Shown: positions 14,485 through 19,186 of the stretch, piece by piece | Numbering within the stretch: the stretch's first letter is position 1 | How the letters are laid out: each line of letters starts with the position of its first letter | Made by a program: the position numbers and the translations under genes | Notes under the pieces: generated by a model | What the model saw: only the letters and a program-made list of their open reading frames with translations | Databases searched by the model: none | What the model was told of the DNA's origin: nothing | Origin: a virus | Virus record (IMG/VR): IMGVR_UViG_3300045999_008439 | Span: 1-27,208 of that record | Strand: one strand, 5' to 3' | Length of the DNA stretch: 27,208 nt

Positions 14485-15569
14485 TGGCAGTACAGTACAC
14501 CGTCATCACCTATGACAGCGCAGGCGCACGCACCTCCTACGTGAGCGACGTGCTCGACATCGTCATCAGCAGGGCGGTCAACGGCGTGGACATGGCACGC
14601 ATCACGGTGGGCGGCACGAGTGCATCGGTGCCGTACCTCGTGTACGGCGCCATCCTCGAGGTCTACCGTGAAGACCGTGACGCTGGCATCGCCTACTATA
14701 GGGAGTTTGCTGGCATCATGCGCATGATAGACACCGTCATCGCCGATGTCACCACCATCACGGTGCAGGCAGTAGGCTTTGCCGCACTGCTCGCCGACCG
14801 CATCGTGGCATGGAAAAGCGGTGTCGCCGATCGCTCGCAGTTTGTCAGCGTCGCCGCCGAAACGGTGCTGAAAACACTGTTCAACTACAACGTGGGGAGC
14901 AGTGCCACCACGGCGAACGGGCGACTCCTCAGCGGTGTGCTGACGGGGGCAACCACGGCCGCCACTGGGGGCAATGGCAACCTGATTTCGCTCTCAGTGT
15001 CTGGGCAAAACCTCCTCACCGCCATGCAACGCGTGCAAGAGGTGGCAGGCGGGGACTTCGACCTCGTCTTCACTGCGCCAGCGACGTACACCTACACGTG
15101 GTACACGGGGCAGCGGGGCACCAACCGCACTTCTACCGTCATCTTCAGCGTGGCCAATGGCACCATCGGCTCACTGCGCATCGTGGTCGACCGCATCGCC
15201 GACGCAACGGCCGCCATCGTAGCAGGGCAAGGCGAGGGGGCGACAAGGAGTTTTGTCATCCGCCCAGCCACAGCGCCAACGGGGCTCGATCTGCGTGAAG
15301 TGTGGGTTGATGCACGCAACCAAAGTACCACAGCAGAGTACACTGCCAGCGGTGATATCACCCTCGCAGAAGCCGAGCGCCAGCGCAGCCGAGTCGATGC
15401 GCGAATTCTGCAGAGCGAGGCACTGCGGTATGGACGGGATTATGTGCTTGGCGACCTCGTGAGCGTCTACACGGGGTCAACCACGCTGACCCGCAAAGTG
15501 CAGACCATTGGTATCCGCTATGCAAGTGACGGGAGTGAAAGCATCGATGTCGGACTCATTTCTCAGTGA
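14484..15569 (+). CDS. Tail hub protein (ReqiPepy6 Gp37-like/Tal-like)
   Basis: The 361-aa protein starts MAVQYTVITYDSAGAR. It has the hub-type pattern with a beta domain (RISRAVNG-type strand, YREFAGIMRMIDT), a central LLTAMQRVQEVAGGDFDLVF helix, and a C-terminal ARILQSEALRYGRDYVLGDLVSVYTG region, a layout shared with Gp37-like siphovirus tail hub proteins. It would cap the tail tube and anchor receptor-binding subunits. It has no peptidase or lysozyme motif. Its last 23 bases overlap the next gene in another frame. Confidence 0.8.
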   Translation: MAVQYTVITYDSAGARTSYVSDVLDIVISRAVNGVDMARITVGGTSASVPYLVYGAILEVYREDRDAGIAYYREFAGIMRMIDTVIADVTTITVQAVGFAALLADRIVAWKSGVADRSQFVSVAAETVLKTLFNYNVGSSATTANGRLLSGVLTGATTAATGGNGNLISLSVSGQNLLTAMQRVQEVAGGDFDLVFTAPATYTYTWYTGQRGTNRTSTVIFSVANGTIGSLRIVVDRIADATAAIVAGQGEGATRSFVIRPATAPTGLDLREVWVDARNQSTTAEYTASGDITLAEAERQRSRVDARILQSEALRYGRDYVLGDLVSVYTGSTTLTRKVQTIGIRYASDGSESIDVGLISQ

Positions 15570-16041
15570 CTACCTGCGCACACGGTCACGCGTTGACCAG
15601 CTGGAGCGCATCGAGAGCGGAGGGGGTGGCAGTGCAGGCGCGGTGTATCTCACACTGACGCGCACAACGACCGTAGGTGTCGGCGGAGCAGGCGCGATCA
15701 TCACGTGGCAAAGCGAAGACCGGGGTAATGGAATTTCGTGGTCGGGCTCGGTTATCACCATCCCCAGCAGTGGCTACTACCTCATCGATGTGGCAGGCAA
15801 CTGGAACTCGGGTGGTGCTCAGACCTATGGCCGCCTCTACGTCAACGGCGTCATGGTCGAGCGCATGGCCAATCACTACCAGGCTTCTATCGTGGAATTC
15901 CGCGTCATGGCCCTGCGTTTCTTCAGCGAGGGCGATGCGGTCGAGGTCCAGCTAATCAACGGCGCTTTGCGCACTCTGCTGGTCACTACGTATGACCTGC
16001 AGTCCAACTCTCCGTATCTCCATATCGTAAAGGTGGCCTAG
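15547..16041 (+). CDS. Short tail protein with C1q-like domain
   Basis: I chose the ATG at 15547 (MSDSFLSDYLRTRSRVDQLERIE), which has GGGAG about 12 bases ahead. The TTG at 15508 would lie deep in the hub gene. The 164-aa product has an N-terminal helix that could trimerise, a Gly-rich hinge (ESGGGGSAG), and a beta-rich domain with IPSSGYYLIDVAGNW and GRLYVNGVMVERM. This is a C1q-like pattern parallel to the C-terminus of the 13609-14484 protein. It is probably a second receptor-binding or head/tail decoration fibre. Confidence 0.78.
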   Translation: MSDSFLSDYLRTRSRVDQLERIESGGGGSAGAVYLTLTRTTTVGVGGAGAIITWQSEDRGNGISWSGSVITIPSSGYYLIDVAGNWNSGGAQTYGRLYVNGVMVERMANHYQASIVEFRVMALRFFSEGDAVEVQLINGALRTLLVTTYDLQSNSPYLHIVKVA

Positions 16042-16042
16042 C

Positions 16043-16354
16043 ATGTACTACCGGACATACGACATTGACACGCTGATGACGTTATATATCGACCGCTACG
16101 GCACTGCCTACCCTGATATCGGCGATGCAGACTTCGAGGACGTGCCAAGTGCTGACGAGGCCATGGCCATGGTGCGGGATGAGCGCAAGCGCCGCCTTGA
16201 GCAGTGCGACTGGACGCAGCTCGGCGACGTGCCGCTGTTGCCGGCACAGGTGACACAGTGGCGCATCTACCGCCAAGCGTTGCGCGATATGACGCAGGGC
16301 TTTGCATGGAACGTGACGACGTGGCCAGTGCCACCAAGTGATCCAGATATGTGA
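16043..16354 (+). CDS. Tail fibre assembly/chaperone-like protein (Phage_tail_APC type)
   Basis: The 103-aa protein carries the family pattern near its C-terminus: RDERKRRLEQCDWTQLGDVPL, then WRIYRQALRDMTQGF, and ending TTWPVPPSD. The RxxxLxxCDWTQLxDxxL...WxxYRQALRD...WPxxP motif is common to small proteins encoded at the end of tail-fibre operons and is thought to assist fibre assembly. It is the last gene of the structural block. The next gene starts 578 bases further on. It begins one base after the previous stop. Confidence 0.85.
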   Translation: MYYRTYDIDTLMTLYIDRYGTAYPDIGDADFEDVPSADEAMAMVRDERKRRLEQCDWTQLGDVPLLPAQVTQWRIYRQALRDMTQGFAWNVTTWPVPPSDPDM

Positions 16355-16360
16355 TATACT
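16352..16360 (+). promoter_or_regulatory. Extended -10 promoter P1
   Basis: TGATATACT fits the TGnTATAnT extended -10 pattern at the very end of the structural operon. It is the first of four similar copies (16352, 16453, 16547, 16614). The +1 would fall near 16367, where a GTG lies 6 bases after the hexamer. No good -35 is visible. Confidence 0.45.
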
Positions 16361-16366
16361 ACCAAC

Positions 16367-16451
16367 GTGATTTTGTACCGGTAGGTTACAGCGGTGCAGC
16401 ATCGCGGTGGAGCGAATGGCACTGCAGAGGCGCGCAGTGCCATTCGTTTTT
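16367..16451 (+). ncRNA. Candidate small RNA from P1 to terminator T1
   Basis: If P1 fires at about 16367, the transcript would run roughly 85 bases and end at the 13-bp terminator stem with a TTTTT tail. No convincing reading frame or ribosome binding site lies between. It is an inferred compact RNA unit; equally, the terminator may simply serve the structural operon and P1 may be inactive. Confidence 0.3.
16413..16451 (+). terminator. Rho-independent terminator T1 of the structural operon
   Basis: A perfect 13-bp stem pairs 16413-16425 with 16434-16446 across an 8-base loop, followed directly by TTTTT (16447-16451). It lies about 60 bases after the last tail gene, a natural end for the late transcript. 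The T tract runs into promoter P2. Confidence 0.85.
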
Positions 16452-16452
16452 A

Positions 16453-16461
16453 TGCTATACT
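16453..16461 (+). promoter_or_regulatory. Extended -10 promoter P2
   Basis: TGCTATACT follows the T tract of terminator T1 with one base between. The predicted +1 near 16468 coincides with an ATG. The 11-base context TATGCTATACT is identical at P4 (16612-16622), showing a duplicated promoter unit. Confidence 0.5.
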
Positions 16462-16516
16462 ACATGCATGGCTGACCTTCTTGTTGCGGAACGAATACGC
16501 AGCCACCTATCTCCGC

Positions 16517-16549
16517 CACCGCGCCGCCCAGCATCGGGCGGCGTTGTGG
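16517..16549 (+). other. GC-rich hairpin between P2 and P3
   Basis: The arms 16522-16529 and 16536-16543 form a perfect 8-bp stem (CGCCGCCC/GGGCGGCG) with a 6-base loop. An outer CCAC/GTGG pair (16517-16520 with 16546-16549) extends it. The right edge abuts the -10 of P3. No T tract follows, so it is a structured RNA or DNA element rather than a terminator. Confidence 0.5.
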
Positions 16550-16555
16550 TATACT
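16547..16555 (+). promoter_or_regulatory. Extended -10 promoter P3
   Basis: TGGTATACT matches the extended -10 pattern. The predicted +1 near 16562 is the first base of an 11-bp inverted repeat, so the transcript would begin with a hairpin. As in P1 and P2, an RTG triplet lies exactly 6 bases after the hexamer. Confidence 0.45.
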
Positions 16556-16561
16556 AGTGAC

Positions 16562-16606
16562 GTGCCGAGTTGTCGCACTTCGCTACACATATCTTCAACT
16601 CGGCAC
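16562..16606 (+). other. 11-bp perfect inverted repeat at the P3 transcription start
   Basis: GTGCCGAGTTG (16562-16572) and CAACTCGGCAC (16596-16606) are exact reverse complements around a 23-base loop. The left arm starts where P3 transcription should start, giving an RNA with a sequestered 5' end. It could also be a protein operator overlapping P3. Confidence 0.55.
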
Positions 16607-16613
16607 AAAACTA

Positions 16614-16622
16614 TGCTATACT
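16614..16622 (+). promoter_or_regulatory. Extended -10 promoter P4
   Basis: TGCTATACT in the same TATGCTATACT context as P2. Transcription would start near 16628-16629 and meet the 18-bp stem at 16675-16714 after about 50 bases, so the product would be another short RNA of about 90 bases. Confidence 0.5.
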
Positions 16623-16674
16623 AAATGCGGACATCTGGACCCAAACCCCGAACCTCGATCTCCTCACACGCAGC

Positions 16675-16720
16675 ACACCGAGCCCCTACATATCACTATG
16701 TAGGGGCTCGGTGTTGGTAT
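16675..16720 (+). terminator. Strong 18-bp stem-loop terminator T2
   Basis: Positions 16675-16692 and 16697-16714 are exact reverse complements with a TCAC loop. A T-rich stretch with interruptions (TTGGTATTTT) follows on the + strand. It isolates the promoter array from the early promoter downstream. The opposite direction lacks a T tract. Confidence 0.7.
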
Positions 16721-16743
16721 TTTGGTCGACCCCTGGGCTATAC

Positions 16744-16756
16744 ATCACCTCCTTTC
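16744..16756. other. 13-base match to the 3' end of 16S rRNA (anti-Shine-Dalgarno); perfect SD on the - strand
   Basis: ATCACCTCCTTTC on the + strand equals the conserved 3' end of many bacterial 16S rRNAs (GGATCACCTCCTTTCT). On the - strand it is GAAAGGAGGTGAT, an ideal Shine-Dalgarno, but the ATG there follows GGAGG by only two bases and opens a 19-codon frame. No gene is served by it in either direction. Confidence 0.5.
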
Positions 16757-16805
16757 GGTAGGCAATGCCGCTCAAGATTCACCGCTGTGGGGCGGGATTG
16801 ATACG

Positions 16806-16814
16806 ATTATAGCA
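16806..16814 (-). promoter_or_regulatory. Leftward extended -10 promoter candidate
   Basis: The - strand reads TGCTATAAT, a perfect extended -10. With a 17-base spacer the -35 would be TTCAAC, a weak match. Transcription would run left over the 16S-like element and into the T2 stem. No - strand gene lies in its path, so it could make a short antisense or regulatory RNA. Confidence 0.35.
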
Positions 16815-16831
16815 CGATTCCGAAACTCGTT

Positions 16832-16853
16832 GAAAATTGGTCGAAAATTGGTC
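16832..16853 (+). repeat. Tandem 11-bp direct repeat GAAAATTGGTC x2
   Basis: GAAAATTGGTC occurs at 16832-16842 and 16843-16853 with no gap, one helical turn apart, just upstream of the early promoter -35 and over the -35 region of the leftward promoter. This fits an activator or repressor binding site shared by the two divergent promoters. Confidence 0.5.
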
Positions 16854-16863
16854 AAAAAAGCAC

Positions 16864-16892
16864 TTGACAAGATATCTATATAGATATATACT
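16864..16892 (+). promoter_or_regulatory. Early promoter (near-consensus sigma70 type)
   Basis: TTGACA (16864-16869), a 17-base spacer and TATACT (16887-16892) form a near-consensus vegetative promoter 40 bases before the first early gene; +1 is expected near 16899. It is by far the best -35/-10 pair I see. The spacer contains a palindrome, so repression is likely. Confidence 0.85.
16872..16887. promoter_or_regulatory. Palindromic operator in the early promoter spacer
   Basis: ATATCTATATAGATAT is a perfect 16-bp palindrome lying between -35 and -10. A bound repressor would block RNA polymerase. The phage encodes a ribbon-helix-helix protein (21283-21462), a family that binds short palindromes, and it is the best candidate ligand. 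Confidence 0.5.
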
Positions 16893-16902
16893 ATGTACAT
16901 AA

Positions 16903-16916
16903 GGTTCAGATGAACC
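16903..16916. promoter_or_regulatory. Inverted repeat at the early transcript 5' end
   Basis: GGTTCA-GA-TGAACC is a 6-bp perfect inverted repeat with a 2-base centre, starting about 4 bases after the predicted +1 and ending just before the AAGGAG ribosome binding site of the first early gene. With a loop of only two bases it is more likely a protein site than an RNA hairpin. Confidence 0.4.
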
Positions 16917-16932
16917 GAAGGAGATTGAAGAC

Positions 16933-17436
16933 ATGAGCAAGCACATCATTTCACAGGACACCCCAGTCGCACAGCTCGAGCAGATGGTATACGACGCACT
17001 CACCGAAATCAACGAGAACATGACCAACGTGGCTGAGTGCAATTCCATGGGTGACCTGTACGACATGGTCATGAGCGGGTTTACCGTCTACGACGAGGAC
17101 GTGGTCACGATTGAGATGGTTAAGCGCATTCGTGAAGAGTGGGTGTCGGACATGCAGGAAATCGAGCAATTCGACTCGACCGAAGTCATCGAGACCCCAG
17201 CCGTCGAAGTCGTCGCCGAGCAGGATGAAATCGAACGAGTAAATGCATTGCTGTCACGTGAGACAGTCAAGGCTGTCTGGAGTGAGACGAAGCGCATGGA
17301 TCGCGGCCAGGTGTACGAACTGTACCATGCAACTGTGGATGCATATCGTGGCTACTATGCACTGGGGTGCACTGACGTAGTAGTCGAGGCGCGAATTCGT
17401 GCCATCAAGCAGGTACTGGAAGCCAAGCGAAAGTGA
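16933..17436 (+). CDS. First early gene, acidic hypothetical protein, 167 aa
   Basis: It is preceded by AAGGAGAT at the usual distance and is the first gene after the strong early promoter. The product is helical and acidic in its first two thirds (for example DYDMVMSGFTVYDEDVVTIEM-like acidic clusters and VEVVAEQDEIERV) and becomes basic at the C-terminus (RIRAIKQVLEAKRK). It has no cysteine motif, signal or membrane segment. I do not recognise it. First-position early genes in phages often encode host-takeover or anti-defence proteins, but nothing in the sequence proves this. Confidence 0.82.
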   Translation: MSKHIISQDTPVAQLEQMVYDALTEINENMTNVAECNSMGDLYDMVMSGFTVYDEDVVTIEMVKRIREEWVSDMQEIEQFDSTEVIETPAVEVVAEQDEIERVNALLSRETVKAVWSETKRMDRGQVYELYHATVDAYRGYYALGCTDVVVEARIRAIKQVLEAKRK

Positions 17437-17459
17437 TAAGCGAGTCACACCGCAAGCCC

Positions 17460-17482
17460 AGCGCCGTCACATCGGCGGCGCT
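17460..17482 (+). other. Intergenic GC hairpin, variant R0
   Basis: AGCGCCG (17460-17466) pairs with CGGCGCT (17476-17482) across a 9-base loop, between two early genes and before AAAGGAGAT of the next. The arrangement stop, ACACCGC-like sequence, GC hairpin, RBS is the same as at 20053, 20456 and 20779, though the sequence differs. Confidence 0.45.
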
Positions 17483-17502
17483 CAACACCAAAGGAGATTG
17501 GC

Positions 17503-17805
17503 ATGAAAATCATTCAGATGGAGCGCGCGATTCTCAACCCCCACGCCGACCCCAGTCAGTGGGTCGCAGGCTACGCAGGCATGTGGCAGACCCCAGAGGA
17601 CGTCTTCGTCCTGCAGTGTCGTCAAGTATCTGGCAGTCCACTCATCTCACCGAAAGTCGACCCCACACCAATCCTGTGTGCATTGTGGGTATACACTCCG
17701 ACTGGCATGGAGAGCATCGCCACGTGGTGGGGCCCTGTCGACTGCATCGCCAATGACATTTCGACCCTGATGCAGCAGGAGGTCACCTTGACATGGCAGA
17801 GCTAG
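17503..17805 (+). CDS. Hypothetical protein, 100 aa
   Basis: A clear AAAGGAGAT precedes the ATG. The product begins MKIIQMERAILNPHADPSQW and is beta-rich with several Trp, Val and Pro residues and two Cys far apart. No known motif, signal or membrane segment is evident. Its last 13 bases overlap the next gene. It belongs to the early operon, and its function is unknown. Confidence 0.78.
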   Translation: MKIIQMERAILNPHADPSQWVAGYAGMWQTPEDVFVLQCRQVSGSPLISPKVDPTPILCALWVYTPTGMESIATWWGPVDCIANDISTLMQQEVTLTWQS

Positions 17806-17996
17806 ACCGACAGTATGCCGAGCAGATCGCATGGCTCATCCAGTGGCGCCAGCGATGCGATGAGCTGATTGAGAGTGGTCAGGTATCACCCAAGGAGTTT
17901 GTGAAGGTCGAGGCGGAGGTGCTGGACGAGATTCGCCGACTGCGTGACCTGCGTCGGCACCGCATCGCTGAACGACTGGAGGCAAAGCGTGATTGA
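17793..17996 (+). CDS. Small helical protein, 67 aa
   Basis: AGGAGGT lies about 10 bases before the ATG at 17793, inside the preceding gene. The product is nearly all helix and highly charged (EIRRLRDLRRHRIAERLEAKRD at the C-terminus), consistent with a coiled coil or nucleic-acid-binding helix pair. The family is not recognised. It is translationally coupled on both sides: its stop overlaps the GTG of the next micro-gene. Confidence 0.75.
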   Translation: MAELDRQYAEQIAWLIQWRQRCDELIESGQVSPKEFVKVEAEVLDEIRRLRDLRRHRIAERLEAKRD

Positions 17997-18075
17997 TGGA
18001 CTAATCGTGGTCGGGACCGTGGCGGCGTTCGCAGTAGTGTGTTATCTGATTGACAAAGCGAGGGGACGGATATGA
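17989..18075 (+). CDS. 28-aa single-pass membrane microprotein
   Basis: The GTG at 17989 has GGAGG (17978-17982) six bases ahead. The peptide begins MIDGLIVVGTVAAFAVVCYL and ends IDKARGRI, i.e. one transmembrane segment flanked by an acidic N-terminus and a positive C-terminus. The frame overlaps the previous gene by 8 bases and the next by an ATGA, filling the gap exactly, which supports it as real. The predicted orientation has the basic end in the cytoplasm. Role unknown; superinfection exclusion or membrane-stress functions are only possibilities. Confidence 0.6.
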   Translation: MIDGLIVVGTVAAFAVVCYLIDKARGRI

Positions 18076-18377
18076 TGCAGCATACGTATCGGATGTGGTT
18101 GGGTGAGCTGGAGATGACGGTACACGTGGTACAGCTCGAGGACGCAATGCCCAGCCTGGTGTGGATGACCGCACGGCCCATCATCGTGCGAGCTACGGTG
18201 GAGGTCAGCGACCCCAGTGCTGGCAGTGAGGCAGTCCGCGTGGTGCACATGCAGGACTATGCAGTCGATGTGTGGGACAGCGGGATTACCTTGGCCATCG
18301 CCGAGAAAATCAGCGTAAAAACCATGATGGGCAGTATGCAGCAGATCGAGCCCGTTATCAGTGGAGAGGAGTGGTAG
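18072..18377 (+). CDS. Hypothetical protein, 101 aa
   Basis: Tandem ATGs at 18072 and 18075 follow GAGGGGACGG; the first overlaps the stop of the microprotein (ATGA). The product is rich in beta-strand patterns (LEMTVHVVQLED; IIVRATVEVSD; AVRVVHMQDYAVDVWD) and ends ISGEEW. No motif is recognised. It resembles compact, early, accessory phage proteins in size only. Confidence 0.75.
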   Translation: MMQHTYRMWLGELEMTVHVVQLEDAMPSLVWMTARPIIVRATVEVSDPSAGSEAVRVVHMQDYAVDVWDSGITLAIAEKISVKTMMGSMQQIEPVISGEEW

Positions 18378-18378
18378 T

Positions 18379-18573
18379 ATGGAAATCAGTATCGCACTCG
18401 TGGTCATGCTCATCATCTGCATGGTGGCACTGACGATTGTCCAAGCACTGGCATGGTATGAGCGCTATAGCGCACGGTGGCACCATGAGATGATGCTGGA
18501 GAGCTACGCCGATGGATGGGACGCGGCCTGCAAGGCGATAAAAGAGCAAGTGGAAGGGGAGGAAAAACGATGA
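18379..18573 (+). CDS. Small single-TM protein, 64 aa
   Basis: I chose the ATG at 18379, one base after the previous stop, with GGAGAGGAG ahead; an in-frame ATG at 18361 lies inside the previous gene. The product has an N-terminal hydrophobic segment (about residues 4-26, ISIALVVMLIICMVALTIV) and a soluble, charged helix ending EEKR. This is a typical type I/III membrane anchor with a cytoplasmic tail. Function unknown. Its stop overlaps the next ATG. Confidence 0.75.
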   Translation: MEISIALVVMLIICMVALTIVQALAWYERYSARWHHEMMLESYADGWDAACKAIKEQVEGEEKR

Positions 18574-18734
18574 CCACATTCCAGCAGATTACCCAGCTCC
18601 TCGAGGAGCGCAACCGCCTCAACCGCCAGATGGACTGCATCACCGAGCCCGCAGTTCGCAAGGCGTACCTCAAGCGCCTTGCCCAGCTCGAAGCGATGCT
18701 CACCAAGCTGCGGGGTGACCGCAATGCCTCGTAA
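18570..18734 (+). CDS. Small coiled-coil protein, 54 aa
   Basis: The ATG at 18570 overlaps the previous stop (ATGA) and has GGGGAGG upstream. The product is helical (QITQLLEERNRLNRQMDCI, then LKRLAQLEAMLTKLRG) with Leu at heptad spacing, so probably a two-helix coiled coil. No known family. It overlaps the next gene by 11 bases. Longer in-frame starts lie inside the upstream gene and lack ribosome binding sites. Confidence 0.72.
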   Translation: MTTFQQITQLLEERNRLNRQMDCITEPAVRKAYLKRLAQLEAMLTKLRGDRNAS

Positions 18735-18918
18735 AACAATTAGTGGCAGAGGCGCCCAAAAACTGCTCATCACCATCTACCCTGATGATGCTGAGCGACT
18801 GGAGGAGATGCGCCGCACGATGGCGCAGGAGCTCGGACGACACGTGGCCTATGCGGAGGTGATCCGCACGATTATCAGCAATGCGCACAAGGAGATGAAG
18901 GACGATGAGGGCGTATAG
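18724..18918 (+). CDS. Small putative DNA-binding protein (RHH-like), 64 aa
   Basis: Starts MPRKTISGRGAQKLLITIYPDDAERL. A short strand (LLITIYP) followed by two helices (DAERLEEMRRTMAQELG; YAEVIRTIISNAHKEM) is the layout of ribbon-helix-helix proteins, which bind DNA as dimers through the strand. The match is weaker than for the 21283 protein, so the family call is tentative. CGGGGTG lies before the ATG. The last bases overlap the next gene. Confidence 0.68.
   Translation: MPRKTISGRGAQKLLITIYPDDAERLEEMRRTMAQELGRHVAYAEVIRTIISNAHKEMKDDEGV
18892..18909 (+). repeat. 18-bp direct repeat at a gene junction, copy 1 (copy 2 at 19167-19184)
   Basis: GAGATGAAGGACGATGAG occurs here and again at 19167-19184. 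In both places it holds the end of one gene, an AAGGACG ribosome-binding site and the ATG of the next. The repeat brackets the 18905-19186 gene, so that gene may have been inserted or duplicated through this junction. Confidence 0.55.
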
Positions 18919-19186
18919 GTTATCAACGAGTATTGGCGAGACAACTATCACCATCGTCATGACGCCAGTCGACATGAATGTCAAAAGTTTTTTTGGCGAG
19001 CCACATACTCACATCAGGTGTGACGTCGAATGTGTCATGGGACTGAGCATGCAGGCATCCAGCTTTGTGGTTGTACAGGCTGGAGGATGGGGACCATTCG
19101 AGGCCCGGCAGTTGGTGGAAAGCATTTTTGCAGACATGCAGCGTCGCAAGAGCATTGTACAGGAGGAGATGAAGGACGATGAGTGA
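18905..19186 (+). CDS. Hypothetical protein, 93 aa
   Basis: The ATG at 18905 lies within the preceding gene and follows AAGGACG. The product has beta-like segments (TTITIVMTPVDM; HIRCDVECVMG; SSFVVVQAGG) and a C-terminal helix that ends EEMKDDE. The end EMKDDE resembles the C-terminal EMKDDEGV of the preceding protein; the underlying DNA GAGATGAAGGACGATGAG recurs at 18892-18909 and 19167-19184, so the gene junction itself was duplicated. Function unknown. Confidence 0.7.
   Translation: MRAYRLSTSIGETTITIVMTPVDMNVKSFFGEPHTHIRCDVECVMGLSMQASSFVVVQAGGWGPFEARQLVESIFADMQRRKSIVQEEMKDDE

Noticed and set aside
16692-16751. 19-codon - strand frame with a perfect SD as a leader peptide
   Set aside because: The SD-ATG spacing is only two bases and no - strand gene follows. 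I kept the SD/16S match as a finding but not as a gene.
16625-16801. ATG just after P4 opens a frame running through the T2 stem to about 16801
   Set aside because: Reads through the terminator, has no SD and no coding-like pattern.
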